A stretch of 64,000 bases of DNA from Nocardioides sp. Root682 (GTDB taxonomy: Bacteria; Actinomycetota; Actinomycetes; Propionibacteriales; Nocardioidaceae): assembly GCF_001427795.1 (NCBI RefSeq), contig NZ_LMHJ01000001.1, positions 2,505,664 to 2,569,663 on the forward strand. The letters run 5' to 3'. Below are positions 57,303 to 64,000 of this stretch, piece by piece. A program made the position numbers and the translations under genes. A model generated the notes under the pieces. That model did not search any database, was not told the origin of the DNA, and worked only from the letters and a program-made list of their open reading frames with translations. How positions within the stretch are numbered: the stretch's first letter is position 1; each line of letters begins with the position of its first letter.

Positions 57303-58433
57303 TCAGCCCTCGGTGGTGAGGACCGGCTCGGCCACCAGGCCGAACGCCCGCAGCTGTCCGAGCAGCTCACGATGGCCGAACGCCTTGCAGCCCGAGGCGA
57401 AGCCGACGCGCAGCGGCGGCTGCTGGAGCAGCGAGTAGGCCGCGTAGGCCTGCAGCAGCCCCGTCTGCTTGTAGTTCTGGTTGCCGTGGATGACGCAGTG
57501 CGCGCGACCCAGCGGACCGGAGGCGTGCACGGAGTCGAGCGACTTGTTGAGCCGTGGGTTCTCCCGCGGCGGCATCTGGTTCATCACCTGGGCGGCGGTG
57601 GCGGCGAGCGTGGCGTCGCGGTCCTCGTCGGACATGTCCTTGGTCGCCTCGATCGCCCCGGCCACGATCTGCGGCACCCCGTGCATCAGCGCCGCATTGA
57701 AGACGCCGCCCTGTGCCTTGCAGTTCGCGACGCGGGGGTCCTTGCGGTACCAGACCGGGTGCGACGTGCCGCCCCACGGCAACGAGAGGGCGAGCTCGTG
57801 CTGGCCCGGGACGACGAGCGGGACGAGGCCCTGGGTGGGGTCGAACTCGACGTAGGCGTTCTGCGCGAGGAAGTGTGCCTTGGACGTCGCCGCGTTGACG
57901 AGGATCGTCTGGGTCGAGGCGATCGTGGGGGAGCCGCCCCAGAACACGGCGATGTCGAGGGTGTCGAGGCCCGGCTTCTCCAGGCACAGCTCGGCCGCGA
58001 TCTCCCCAGTCGTGTACATCTGGGCGAGACCGGGGGAGAGCAGCAGCCCGGCTGCGGCGAAGTCGGCGCCGTACTGCTCGTCGCAGGTGATCAGCCAGTC
58101 CTGTTCGCCCGTCGTGTCGAGGTAGTGGACGCCGGCGGCGAGCGCCGCCTCGACCACCTCGGGTCCGTACTTGCTGAACGGGCCGACGGTGTTGCACACC
58201 ACCGCGGCGCCACGGAAGAGCTCGGTGAGGGCGGCGACGTCGTGCTCGACGGCGACGACCTCGTAGTCGGCGGTCTCGATGCCGGCCACGTTGGACTCCA
58301 TCGAGGACTTCAGGCGGCCCTCGTCGCGGCCGGCGGCGATGAACGGGACGCCGAACTCACGGAGGTACTCGCAGATGAGGCGACCGGTGTAGCCGGAGGC
58401 GCCGTAGACGATGACGGGCAAGCTGTTGCTCAT
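57303..58433 (-). CDS. saccharopine dehydrogenase-like / trans-acting enoyl reductase family
   Basis: 376 residues. Rossmann motif VIVYGASGYTGRLICEYL near the start, VVAVEHDVAALTELFRGAAVVCNTVGPF (in parts), and HYLDTTGEQDW, the pattern of the saccharopine dehydrogenase NADP-binding family, which in actinobacteria includes trans-acting enoyl reductases and many of unknown function. GAGGAG lies 7 nt upstream of the ATG. Middle of a three-gene operon (SDR, this gene, acyl-CoA synthetase) that suggests degradation or synthesis of a fatty or steroid-like acid. Confidence 0.86.
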   Translation of the reverse strand: MSNSLPVIVYGASGYTGRLICEYLREFGVPFIAAGRDEGRLKSSMESNVAGIETADYEVVAVEHDVAALTELFRGAAVVCNTVGPFSKYGPEVVEAALAAGVHYLDTTGEQDWLITCDEQYGADFAAAGLLLSPGLAQMYTTGEIAAELCLEKPGLDTLDIAVFWGGSPTIASTQTILVNAATSKAHFLAQNAYVEFDPTQGLVPLVVPGQHELALSLPWGGTSHPVWYRKDPRVANCKAQGGVFNAALMHGVPQIVAGAIEATKDMSDEDRDATLAATAAQVMNQMPPRENPRLNKSLDSVHASGPLGRAHCVIHGNQNYKQTGLLQAYAAYSLLQQPPLRVGFASGCKAFGHRELLGQLRAFGLVAEPVLTTEG

Positions 58434-58444
58434 GGAAGGTCTCC

Positions 58445-59242
58445 TCACATTCCCATGCCGCCGTCGACCGACAGGCCGACGCCGTTGATGAACTTCGAAC
58501 GGTCCGAGGCGAGGAAGACGACCGCGTCCGCGATCTCCTCCTCGGTGGCCAGGCGGCCGGACGGGGTCAGCGCGACCACACCGGCCACCGCCTCCTCGGG
58601 GGAGGGGAACAGGCCCAGGCTGGTCATCTCGTTCGCCAGGCCCGCGCCCATCTCGTTGGGGACCAGGCCGGGGCAGATGCAGTTGACGCGCACGCCGAGC
58701 CCGAGCTTGCCGCTCTCCATCGCGGCGACGCGGGTGAGCCGGTCGACGGCTGACTTGGACGCGGAGTAGGCGGAGAGCGCGGGGAAGGCGATCGTCGCAG
58801 CGACCGAGGCGATGTTGATGACCACGCCGCCTCCGTCGACATGGCCTGCGGCGCCACCGGGACCCATGGCGCGGAACGCGTGCTTGATACCGAGCGAGGT
58901 ACCGACCACGTTGACGTCGAAGATGCGTCGGACGACGTCCGGGTCGAGGTCGATGAAGAGCCCGGCGATCTCGATGCCGGCGTTGTTGACCAGGACGTCG
59001 AGCCCTCCGGCCTGGCTCACGGCCTGGGCGATGCCCGCCTCCCACGAGGCGTCGTCGGTCACGTCGAGGTGCACGAAGGAGCCGCCGATCGACTCGGCCA
59101 CCTCCTTGCCCTTCTCGTCCTGCAGGTCGGCGACGACGACGGTGGCGCCGGCGGCGGAGAGGAACTCGGCGAACTTCCTGCCCAGGCCCTGGGCGCCACC
59201 GGTGACGAGCGCCTTGCGGCCGGCCAGTTCGAGTTGGTTCAT
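58445..59242 (-). CDS. short-chain dehydrogenase/reductase
   Basis: 265 residues, classical SDR: VTGGAQGLGRKF near residue 14 (NAD motif TGxxxGxG), NNAGIEIAGL near 88, catalytic Ser in NIASVAATIAFPALSAYSASKSA with YxxxK (Y-S-A-S-K) near 158, and CICPGLVPNEM. ATG 59242 with AGGAG upstream. First gene of the operon; the TetR regulator is divergent and operator-like repeats lie between them. Confidence 0.94.
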   Translation of the reverse strand: MNQLELAGRKALVTGGAQGLGRKFAEFLSAAGATVVVADLQDEKGKEVAESIGGSFVHLDVTDDASWEAGIAQAVSQAGGLDVLVNNAGIEIAGLFIDLDPDVVRRIFDVNVVGTSLGIKHAFRAMGPGGAAGHVDGGGVVINIASVAATIAFPALSAYSASKSAVDRLTRVAAMESGKLGLGVRVNCICPGLVPNEMGAGLANEMTSLGLFPSPEEAVAGVVALTPSGRLATEEEIADAVVFLASDRSKFINGVGLSVDGGMGM

Positions 59243-59305
59243 GGGAAGCGACTCCTGTGTCGTTGGGGTGTCGATGGGGTGATGCACGCCACACAATCGC
59301 GTTTC

Positions 59306-59369
59306 CTTGACAACCGTCAAGACTTTTCTTGACAAACGACCAGAAAAAACTTGTCACTTGTCAACAAGT
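59306..59369. promoter_or_regulatory. TetR operator cluster with repeated TTGACAA half-sites
   Basis: CTTGAC-AACC-GTCAAG (59306-59321), CTTGACAA (59328-59335), and ACTTGT-N9-ACAAGT (59349-59369), which itself contains CTTGT-CA-ACAAG. Three related sites in the divergent region of tetR and the SDR operon. Confidence 0.6.
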
Positions 59370-59394
59370 ACTCCCGGGATCGGCGCGTGGCCGG

Positions 59395-59400
59395 TAGGGT
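59395..59400 (+). promoter_or_regulatory. -10 hexamer TAGGGT, leaderless start of the TetR gene
   Basis: TAGGGT, 8 nt, ATG 59409. Confidence 0.5.
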
Positions 59401-59408
59401 CGGCCGAC

Positions 59409-60023
59409 ATGACGACTGCCACGGCTCGTCGCACGCCGGCCGACAAGCACGACGAGCGCCGACGAGCGCTCGCTGACTCCGCGCTGCTGACCCTCGGCGA
59501 GCTGGGCTATGCGCGGTCGAGCCTGCGCGAGATCGCGAACAACTCGGAGTTCTCCCACGGCGTCGTCCACTACTACTTCCAGGACAAGCTCGAGCTGATC
59601 GTCTACTGCGTGCGGCAGTACAAGGCCACCTGCGTGCACCGGTACGACGGAGTCGTTGCCGACGCCACGACGGCCGACGGCCTCGTCGCGGCGTTCGCCG
59701 ACAAGCTCGTGGAGACGGTCGTGGACGAGGCCCCGATGCACCGCCTCTGGTACGACCTGCGCTCGCAGAGCATGTTCGAGGACAGCCTGCGCGACGCGGT
59801 CCTCCAGATCGACCAGACGCTGGAGGACATGATCTGGCGGGTCGTCAGCACCTACGCCGACCTGGCCGGCCGGCCGGCGGCACTGACCTCACGCGTCGCC
59901 TACGGCCTGCTCGACGGCCTGTTCCAGCAGGCCCTGCTCGGCCACCTGTGTGGTCGCGAGGGCGTCCTCGACGAGCTGCGCGCCGAGGTGCACGACCTGA
60001 TGCCCGTGCTCCTCGTCCCGTAG
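59409..60023 (+). CDS. TetR family transcriptional regulator
   Basis: 204 residues. HTH near residue 30 (LTLGELGYARSSLREIANNSEFSHGVVHYYFQDKLELI, in parts) and a C-terminal ligand-binding helical domain (DEAPMHRLWYDLRSQSM onward). It should repress the divergent SDR-saccharopine-ligase operon through the TTGACAA sites, released by an acyl or CoA ligand. ATG 59409 after TAGGGT by 8 nt. Confidence 0.92.
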   Translation: MTTATARRTPADKHDERRRALADSALLTLGELGYARSSLREIANNSEFSHGVVHYYFQDKLELIVYCVRQYKATCVHRYDGVVADATTADGLVAAFADKLVETVVDEAPMHRLWYDLRSQSMFEDSLRDAVLQIDQTLEDMIWRVVSTYADLAGRPAALTSRVAYGLLDGLFQQALLGHLCGREGVLDELRAEVHDLMPVLLVP

Positions 60024-60055
60024 GGCGCCCGCCGCCCCGGTGACCGCGGAGGTAC

Positions 60056-60991
60056 CTACGCCGTCGCGCGGAACGCCACCCAGGCGTCGCTCATCCGCTG
60101 TGCCTGGCCCTCCGTGAACATGTTCATGCACGAGTCCTGGGAGTAGTCCATGAAGTTGTGGATCGGGTCGAGGCCGGGCGTGGCGCAGGTGTCGGCACCC
60201 TCCGGGCAGTTGAACTGCGGGATCGCCTCACGGGGCGTGTCGGCGACGCCGTCGCCGGACGCCGAGCACCCGGTGTGGAACGTGTGCTCGAGCATCAGCC
60301 AGTGGCCGACCTCGTGGGTCAGGGTGTCGCCCAGGGAGTACTTGCCCGCCGTACCGCCGGGCATTGACTCGTCGAGCATCACGACGCCATCGATGAAGTC
60401 GCGACCGTTGTTGTAGCCCTTGGGGAAGTACGCCCAGCCGAGCAGGCCGGCGCCGATGTCCGCGGTGTACACGTTGAGGGTGGTGGAGTCCCCTTCGTAG
60501 AGGGCGGCCTTCATGTCGCGCTCGGTCTTGCCCGGGACGACGGTGTACCACTCAGCGTTGTCGACGAACTCGATCGAGGTGAGGTCGAACCGGAACGGGG
60601 TGTCGGCCGCGTCCGGCGCGGTGTCGCCCGAGTAGGCGGCGTTGAGCACGTCCATCTGCGCGTTCACCATCGTCTCGAGCCGGGCCCGGTCGGCGTCGCT
60701 CGCGCCGTCGGTGATGACGTGGAAGACCGTGTCCACGGTGACCGTGCCGTTGCCGAGGTAGGGCGAGTCCTTGAGGACCCCGTACTTCTTGGCGTCCTTC
60801 TTGTCGTACAGCTGGGGTTCCGTGGCGGCGGAGCCCTCGGCGACCCGGGCCGCCGAGCCGTCGAGGCACGCGGCGGCGCCCGGCGAAGCGCCGGCCGTCG
60901 CGGTGCCGAGCGGCGCGGACGAGAGCGGTACGGCGAGCAGCAGGGAGCCCGCAACGACGCCGATCAGGCGACGCGTGGTGAGAGACGTCAT
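60056..60991 (-). CDS. secreted zinc metalloprotease, pappalysin (M43)-like
   Basis: 311 residues. Signal peptide (RRLIGVVAGSLLLAVPLSSAPLG), Cys-containing propeptide, then TVDTVFHVITDG and the zinc site HEVGHWLMLEH near residue 227. The metzincin consensus is HExxHxxGxxH; here the Gly is Met. A Met-turn lies in NFMDYSQDSCMNMF near 284. Cys residues (GCSASGDG, FNCPEG, DTCATPG, DSCMN) match the disulfides of M43 proteins such as cytophagalysin-like peptidases. Extracellular peptidase likely active, Gly change noted. Confidence 0.88.
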   Translation of the reverse strand: MTSLTTRRLIGVVAGSLLLAVPLSSAPLGTATAGASPGAAACLDGSAARVAEGSAATEPQLYDKKDAKKYGVLKDSPYLGNGTVTVDTVFHVITDGASDADRARLETMVNAQMDVLNAAYSGDTAPDAADTPFRFDLTSIEFVDNAEWYTVVPGKTERDMKAALYEGDSTTLNVYTADIGAGLLGWAYFPKGYNNGRDFIDGVVMLDESMPGGTAGKYSLGDTLTHEVGHWLMLEHTFHTGCSASGDGVADTPREAIPQFNCPEGADTCATPGLDPIHNFMDYSQDSCMNMFTEGQAQRMSDAWVAFRATA

Positions 60992-61068
60992 GGGTGGTGA
61001 CCTTCCGTTGGACCGTGCCTCCGACCCTAGGCGCCGAGCAGGGCGTTGTCTGCCCCCGATTGCACGGG

Positions 61069-61863
61069 TCAGTCGGGCGCGTAGGCCAGGCCGCAGGCGG
61101 CCATCGCCGCGGCCATCCGGTCGAGCGCGATCGGCCCGACCCCGTGCAACGCTGCGAGGTCGCGGCGGGTCCAGCCGCTGACCGCCTCGAGGGTGTGGAG
61201 GTCGACGCCGCGCAGTGCCCGGGTGGCGGGCGCGCCGATGGTGCGGGGCAGGGGCGTGCCGGTCCGGCGGGGAGCCCGCTCCCGCGGTCCGTCCTCGTGG
61301 TCCAGCACCGCTTCACCGCGGGGGGAGAGGCGGTAGCCGATCGCGAGTGACTCGGTCAGCCCTCGCTCCTTGAGCTTGCGTACGTCGATCTTGAACTCCG
61401 GCGTCGGACGCCCCATCTGCTCGGCGAGCTCGGGAGCGCGCACCTCGGGGTTGGCGTCGATCAGTCGCAGCGTCGCCCGGGTCCACGGACCGATGCGCGA
61501 GGCGGTGTCGAGGCGGTTCAGCCGGGCCACGATGTCGGCGAGCTCGGCGGCGGTCGGCACGGACTCGCGCAGGACCTCGCGGGGGTCGGGGCCGGCGTAC
61601 CGCAGGCCGATGCGGAAGACCTGGCCGTCCTTGCGGGCGCTCAGTGCCTCCTTGAGAGCGGCGAGTGATGCGGCGCCGCAACGCCGGGCGTCGTCGGCGC
61701 GCAGGGCCGAGAGCGCCACCGGTTCGACGGCAGTGACCTCGAGCAGCCCGACGGCCGTCCGCAGCCGGGTGCCCACCTTGACCCGCGCCCGGTCCCAGCG
61801 CCGGAACGCCAGGTCGATGTCGCCCGCACGGATGGCGTCGAGCTCTGCGGGTCGGATCAGCAC
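61069..61863 (-). CDS. ASCH-like domain, winged-helix and HhH protein (DNA- or RNA-binding, unknown)
   Basis: 264 residues. N-terminal ASCH/PUA-like part (AIRAGDIDLAFRRWDRARVKVGTRLRTAVGLLEVTAVEPV in parts), a winged-helix-like middle (ANPEVRAPELAEQMGRPTPEFKIDVRKLKERGL in parts), and a C-terminal helix-hairpin-helix (LEAVSGWTRRDLAALHGVGPIALDRM). The combination suggests nucleic-acid binding. GTG 61863 follows a TATGCT hexamer by 6 nt. I do not know its function. Confidence 0.75.
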   Translation of the reverse strand: MLIRPAELDAIRAGDIDLAFRRWDRARVKVGTRLRTAVGLLEVTAVEPVALSALRADDARRCGAASLAALKEALSARKDGQVFRIGLRYAGPDPREVLRESVPTAAELADIVARLNRLDTASRIGPWTRATLRLIDANPEVRAPELAEQMGRPTPEFKIDVRKLKERGLTESLAIGYRLSPRGEAVLDHEDGPRERAPRRTGTPLPRTIGAPATRALRGVDLHTLEAVSGWTRRDLAALHGVGPIALDRMAAAMAACGLAYAPD

Positions 61864-61869
61864 GATCGG

Positions 61870-61875
61870 AGCATA
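61870..61875 (-). promoter_or_regulatory. -10 hexamer TATGCT, leaderless start of gene at 61863
   Basis: TATGCT on the minus strand, 6 nt before the GTG at 61863. Confidence 0.45.
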
Positions 61876-61942
61876 GGCACCGAACGGACGCGGCGGGAGA
61901 GGGGCCGGGCAGGACTTGACCAGCGTCGCCGAACGGTGATTA

Positions 61943-61960
61943 CATCGCCATATGGCGATG
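61943..61960. promoter_or_regulatory. 18-bp perfect palindrome at the ArsR start codon (candidate operator)
   Basis: CATCGCCAT joined to ATGGCGATG, with the ArsR ATG at 61952 inside it. Flanking GATTA and AATCA add near-symmetry. Its position covers the promoter/start region, as in autoregulated ArsR-SmtB genes. Confidence 0.7.
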
Positions 61961-62329
61961 AATCAGGTGGAGCCCACCAGCGAGGTCGAGGCGCTCGTCG
62001 CGGCGGCGTGCCTGCTGCACGGTCTCAGTGATCCCAACCGGCTCGCGCTGCTGCAGCACCTTGCCCTCGGCGAGCACCGCGTCATCGACCTCACCGACCA
62101 CCTCGGGCTCGCGCAGTCCACGGTCTCCAAGCACCTCGCCCTGCTGCGCGACTGTGGCCTGGTCGTCTCGCGCCCGAGCGGACGGGCGTCGATGTTCTCG
62201 CTGGCCCACCCCGAGGCCACGGCCGACATCCTGCGTGCCGCCGAGCGCCTGCTCGAGGCCACCGGTGAGGCGGTCGTGCTGAGTGCCAACTTCGGGCCGA
62301 CCACCCTGCACGCCGACGAGGAGTGGTGA
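61952..62329 (+). CDS. ArsR family metal-sensing repressor
   Basis: 125 residues, winged helix: LLHGLSDPNRLALLQHLALGEHRVIDLTDHLGLAQSTVSKHLALLRDCGLVV (in parts). The recognition helix carries Cys in LRDCGL near residue 68 where CmtR has its second metal Cys, but the partner Cys of LxCLRxC is Leu; another Cys is at about 20 (ACLLHG), and His/Asp residues at the C-terminus (LHADEEW) are possible ligands. Metal uncertain: zinc, cadmium or cobalt. Overlaps the CDF gene start (TGATG). Confidence 0.92.
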   Translation: MAMNQVEPTSEVEALVAAACLLHGLSDPNRLALLQHLALGEHRVIDLTDHLGLAQSTVSKHLALLRDCGLVVSRPSGRASMFSLAHPEATADILRAAERLLEATGEAVVLSANFGPTTLHADEEW

Positions 62330-63249
62330 TGGGAGCCGGACACGGACACGGCCACACTCCCGCTGCCACCGGTCACGCGGGCGCCCGCCACCGTTGGCGG
62401 TTGGCGGTCTCCTTCGCCCTGATTGCCGCGTTCTTCGTCGTCGAGGTCGTCGTCGGCTTCACGACCGGGTCCCTCGCGCTCATCTCGGACGCCGGCCACA
62501 TGGCCGCCGACGTGGTCGCGCTCGGTGCCGCACTGGTCGCGACGAAGATCGCGACGCGCGAGGACAGCAGCGGTCGTCGTACCTATGGGTCCTACCGGGC
62601 CGAGGTCTTCGCCTCGGGCCTGGCTGTGCTGATGATGCTCGGTGTCTCGGTGTACGTGGTCGTCGAAGCCGTCGCCCGCATCGGTGAGGACGCAGAGGTG
62701 GCCAGTGGTCCGTTGCTCGTCGTGGGCTTCCTCGGCCTGGTCGTCAACGTGATCGCCCTGCTGCTCCTGCGGGCCGGCGCCAAGGACTCGATCAACGTCA
62801 GGGGCGCCTACCTCGAGGTCGTCGCGGACACGGCCGGCAGCGTCGGCGTACTGATCGCCGGAGGGCTGATCATCGCGACCGGGTCGAGTGTCTGGGACAC
62901 CGTTGTCGCGTTCCTGATCGGCGGGTTCGTGGCCGTCCGGGCGGTGATGCTCGGCCGTGAGGTGCTGGCGGTCCTCGGCCAGCACGTCCCGGCCGGCCTG
63001 GAGATCGATGCCGTCACCGCGGCGCTCGCCGCCATCGACGGCGTCCGCGACGTCCACGACCTGCACGCCTGGACCCTGACGTCCGGCATGAACGTCGCGA
63101 CCGCGCACCTGGTGCTGGACGACGGTGCCGACGGCGGGGGCGCGCTGCGCGACGGGCAGGCGTTGCTGCGCGACCGGTTCCAGATCGAGCACGCCACGCT
63201 GCAGATCGAGGGTCACCGCTCCACGGACTGCGACGCCGTCACCTGGTGA
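62329..63249 (+). CDS. CDF family cation efflux transporter
   Basis: 306 residues with six helices: FVVEVVVGFTTGSLALISDAGHMAADV gives the HxxxD metal site near residue 50, and the second site reads YLEVVADTAGSVGVL, i.e. ExxxD where YiiP-type exporters have HxxxD. A cytoplasmic C-terminal domain (VRDVHDLHAWTLTSGMNVATAHLVL in parts) and an N-terminal His cluster (HGHGH) fit a Zn/Co/Cd exporter. Co-translated with the ArsR repressor, so induced by the metal it exports. Confidence 0.93.
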   Translation: MGAGHGHGHTPAATGHAGARHRWRLAVSFALIAAFFVVEVVVGFTTGSLALISDAGHMAADVVALGAALVATKIATREDSSGRRTYGSYRAEVFASGLAVLMMLGVSVYVVVEAVARIGEDAEVASGPLLVVGFLGLVVNVIALLLLRAGAKDSINVRGAYLEVVADTAGSVGVLIAGGLIIATGSSVWDTVVAFLIGGFVAVRAVMLGREVLAVLGQHVPAGLEIDAVTAALAAIDGVRDVHDLHAWTLTSGMNVATAHLVLDDGADGGGALRDGQALLRDRFQIEHATLQIEGHRSTDCDAVTW

Positions 63250-63255
63250 TCCCCC

Positions 63256-63261
63256 TAGGGT
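63256..63261 (+). promoter_or_regulatory. -10 hexamer TAGGGT, leaderless start of gene at 63269
   Basis: TAGGGT, 7 nt, ATG 63269. Confidence 0.45.
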
Positions 63262-63268
63262 GAACGCC

Positions 63269-64000
63269 ATGACGCAGATAGATCCCACCGCGCCCGTCCT
63301 CGTCACCGGCGGAAGCGGGTACGTCGCCAGCTGGATCGTGCGGCAGCTGCTGGAGGACGGCCGTACGGTCCGCGCCACCGTGCGCAACCCGCAGAAGCCG
63401 AAGGGCCTGGAGCACCTGCATGCGCTCTCCGAGGCGCACCCCGGCCGGCTCACGCTGCACCAGGCCGACCTGCTCGACGAGGGCAGCTTCACGGCCGCGA
63501 TGGACGGCGTCGAGCTGGTCATCCACACCGCGTCGCCGTTCCTGCTCGGCAAGGTGAAGGACCCACAGGCGCAGCTCGTCGACCCGGCCCTCGAGGGCAC
63601 CCGCAACGTGCTGGCCAGCGTGAATGCCACCGACAGCGTCAAGCGCGTCGTCCTCACCAGCAGCGTGGTCGCCCTGCACGGCGACAACTGCGACGTCGTG
63701 GGCCGGCCGGTCACCGAGGCCGACTGGAACACCACCAGCAGCCTGGAGCACCAGCCCTACCCGTACTCCAAGACGGTCGCCGAGAAGGACGCCTGGTCGA
63801 TCGCCGAGGCCCAGGAGCGTTGGGACCTGGTCACCATCCACCCCGGCCTCGTCCTCGGCCCGGCGTTGACCACCTCGAGCGTCTCCGGCTCGATGGACAC
63901 GATGAAGCACTTCACCGACTACTCCCTGACCCTCGGTGTCCCGAAGCTCTACCTCGGCGTGGTCGACGTACGCGACGTCGCGCGGGCGCACATCGCCGCC
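63269..64000 (+). CDS. extended SDR (dihydroflavonol/aldehyde reductase-like), truncated by window end
   Basis: 244 codons are visible and the frame stays open at the edge. VLVTGGSGYVASWIVRQLLEDG near the start is the NADP motif, then ATVRNPQKPKGLEHL, HTASPFLLG, TSSVVAL and the catalytic YxxxK pair in PYPYSKTVAEKDAW, and VTIHPGLVLGPAL. NAD(P)-dependent reduction of an aldehyde or ketone is likely. ATG 63269 follows a TAGGGT hexamer by 7 nt. Confidence 0.9.
   Translation, partial: MTQIDPTAPVLVTGGSGYVASWIVRQLLEDGRTVRATVRNPQKPKGLEHLHALSEAHPGRLTLHQADLLDEGSFTAAMDGVELVIHTASPFLLGKVKDPQAQLVDPALEGTRNVLASVNATDSVKRVVLTSSVVALHGDNCDVVGRPVTEADWNTTSSLEHQPYPYSKTVAEKDAWSIAEAQERWDLVTIHPGLVLGPALTTSSVSGSMDTMKHFTDYSLTLGVPKLYLGVVDVRDVARAHIAA

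Noticed and set aside
1..64000. tRNA, rRNA, insertion sequence, prophage or integrase
   Set aside because: No cloverleaf-type segments, transposase motifs or att-like direct repeats could be recognised on either strand.

Overview
The window is about 70% G+C, densely coded, and looks like a chromosomal segment of a Nocardioidaceae-type actinobacterium, probably Nocardioides or a close relative. This is inference from gene content: a ponA/rpsF/ssb/rpsR/rplI/dnaB core block as in other actinobacteria, a FemX-type glycyltransferase that fits an LL-DAP-Gly cell wall, DUF6049, and many start codons placed just after a TANNNT hexamer (leaderless transcripts). I see no tRNA, rRNA, CRISPR array, insertion sequence, prophage or integrase. 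Codon use appears uniform, so the window reads as core chromosome with modest accessory pieces.

Layout. 1-23.5 kb is the conserved core: a partial DUF6049 protein, cca, a pair of unknown genes including a candidate type VII-secreted beta-propeller protein, ino1, its PadR neighbour, a class A penicillin-binding protein, a GT87 mannosyltransferase-like membrane protein, an alanine-racemase-fold protein, FemX, endonuclease IV, an FHA/trypsin-like protein, then rpsF-ssb-rpsR-rplI, a lipoprotein, a MATE exporter and dnaB. The order ino1, padR, PBP, GT87, rpsF, ssb, rpsR, rplI, dnaB matches what I recall of the corresponding Mycobacterium tuberculosis region. A cluster of DnaA-box-like nonamers lies upstream of dnaB.

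23.5-44.6 kb is accessory and regulatory. It holds a nitroreductase, a secreted M10-type protease, two ECF sigma factors that each carry a fused SnoaL-type domain (one is a textbook ECF41 with its signature promoter in front of a divergent epimerase gene), and a cobalamin riboswitch ahead of a BtuFCD-like ABC transporter. Next come a VanY/VanZ-like pair divergent from an OmpR-type two-component system, an ABC exporter co-transcribed with a MerR regulator and headed by a MerR-type palindrome, a MFS exporter with a SoxR-like operator, an LVIVD propeller protein opposite a DUF305 lipoprotein, and small membrane proteins.

44.8-51.5 kb is one 2,236-codon secreted protein with twelve DUF11-like repeats and a C-terminal part resembling choice-of-anchor P domains. 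51.6-64 kb carries lipid and CoA metabolism (an acyltransferase; an SDR/saccharopine-dehydrogenase-like/acyl-CoA-ligase operon divergent from its TetR regulator), two MDR oxidoreductases, an M43-type metalloprotease, an ASCH-like DNA-binding protein, an ArsR-CDF metal efflux pair and a partial extended SDR.

All functions are read from sequence motifs without database searches. Start codons were re-chosen where the longest frame ran past a better start.
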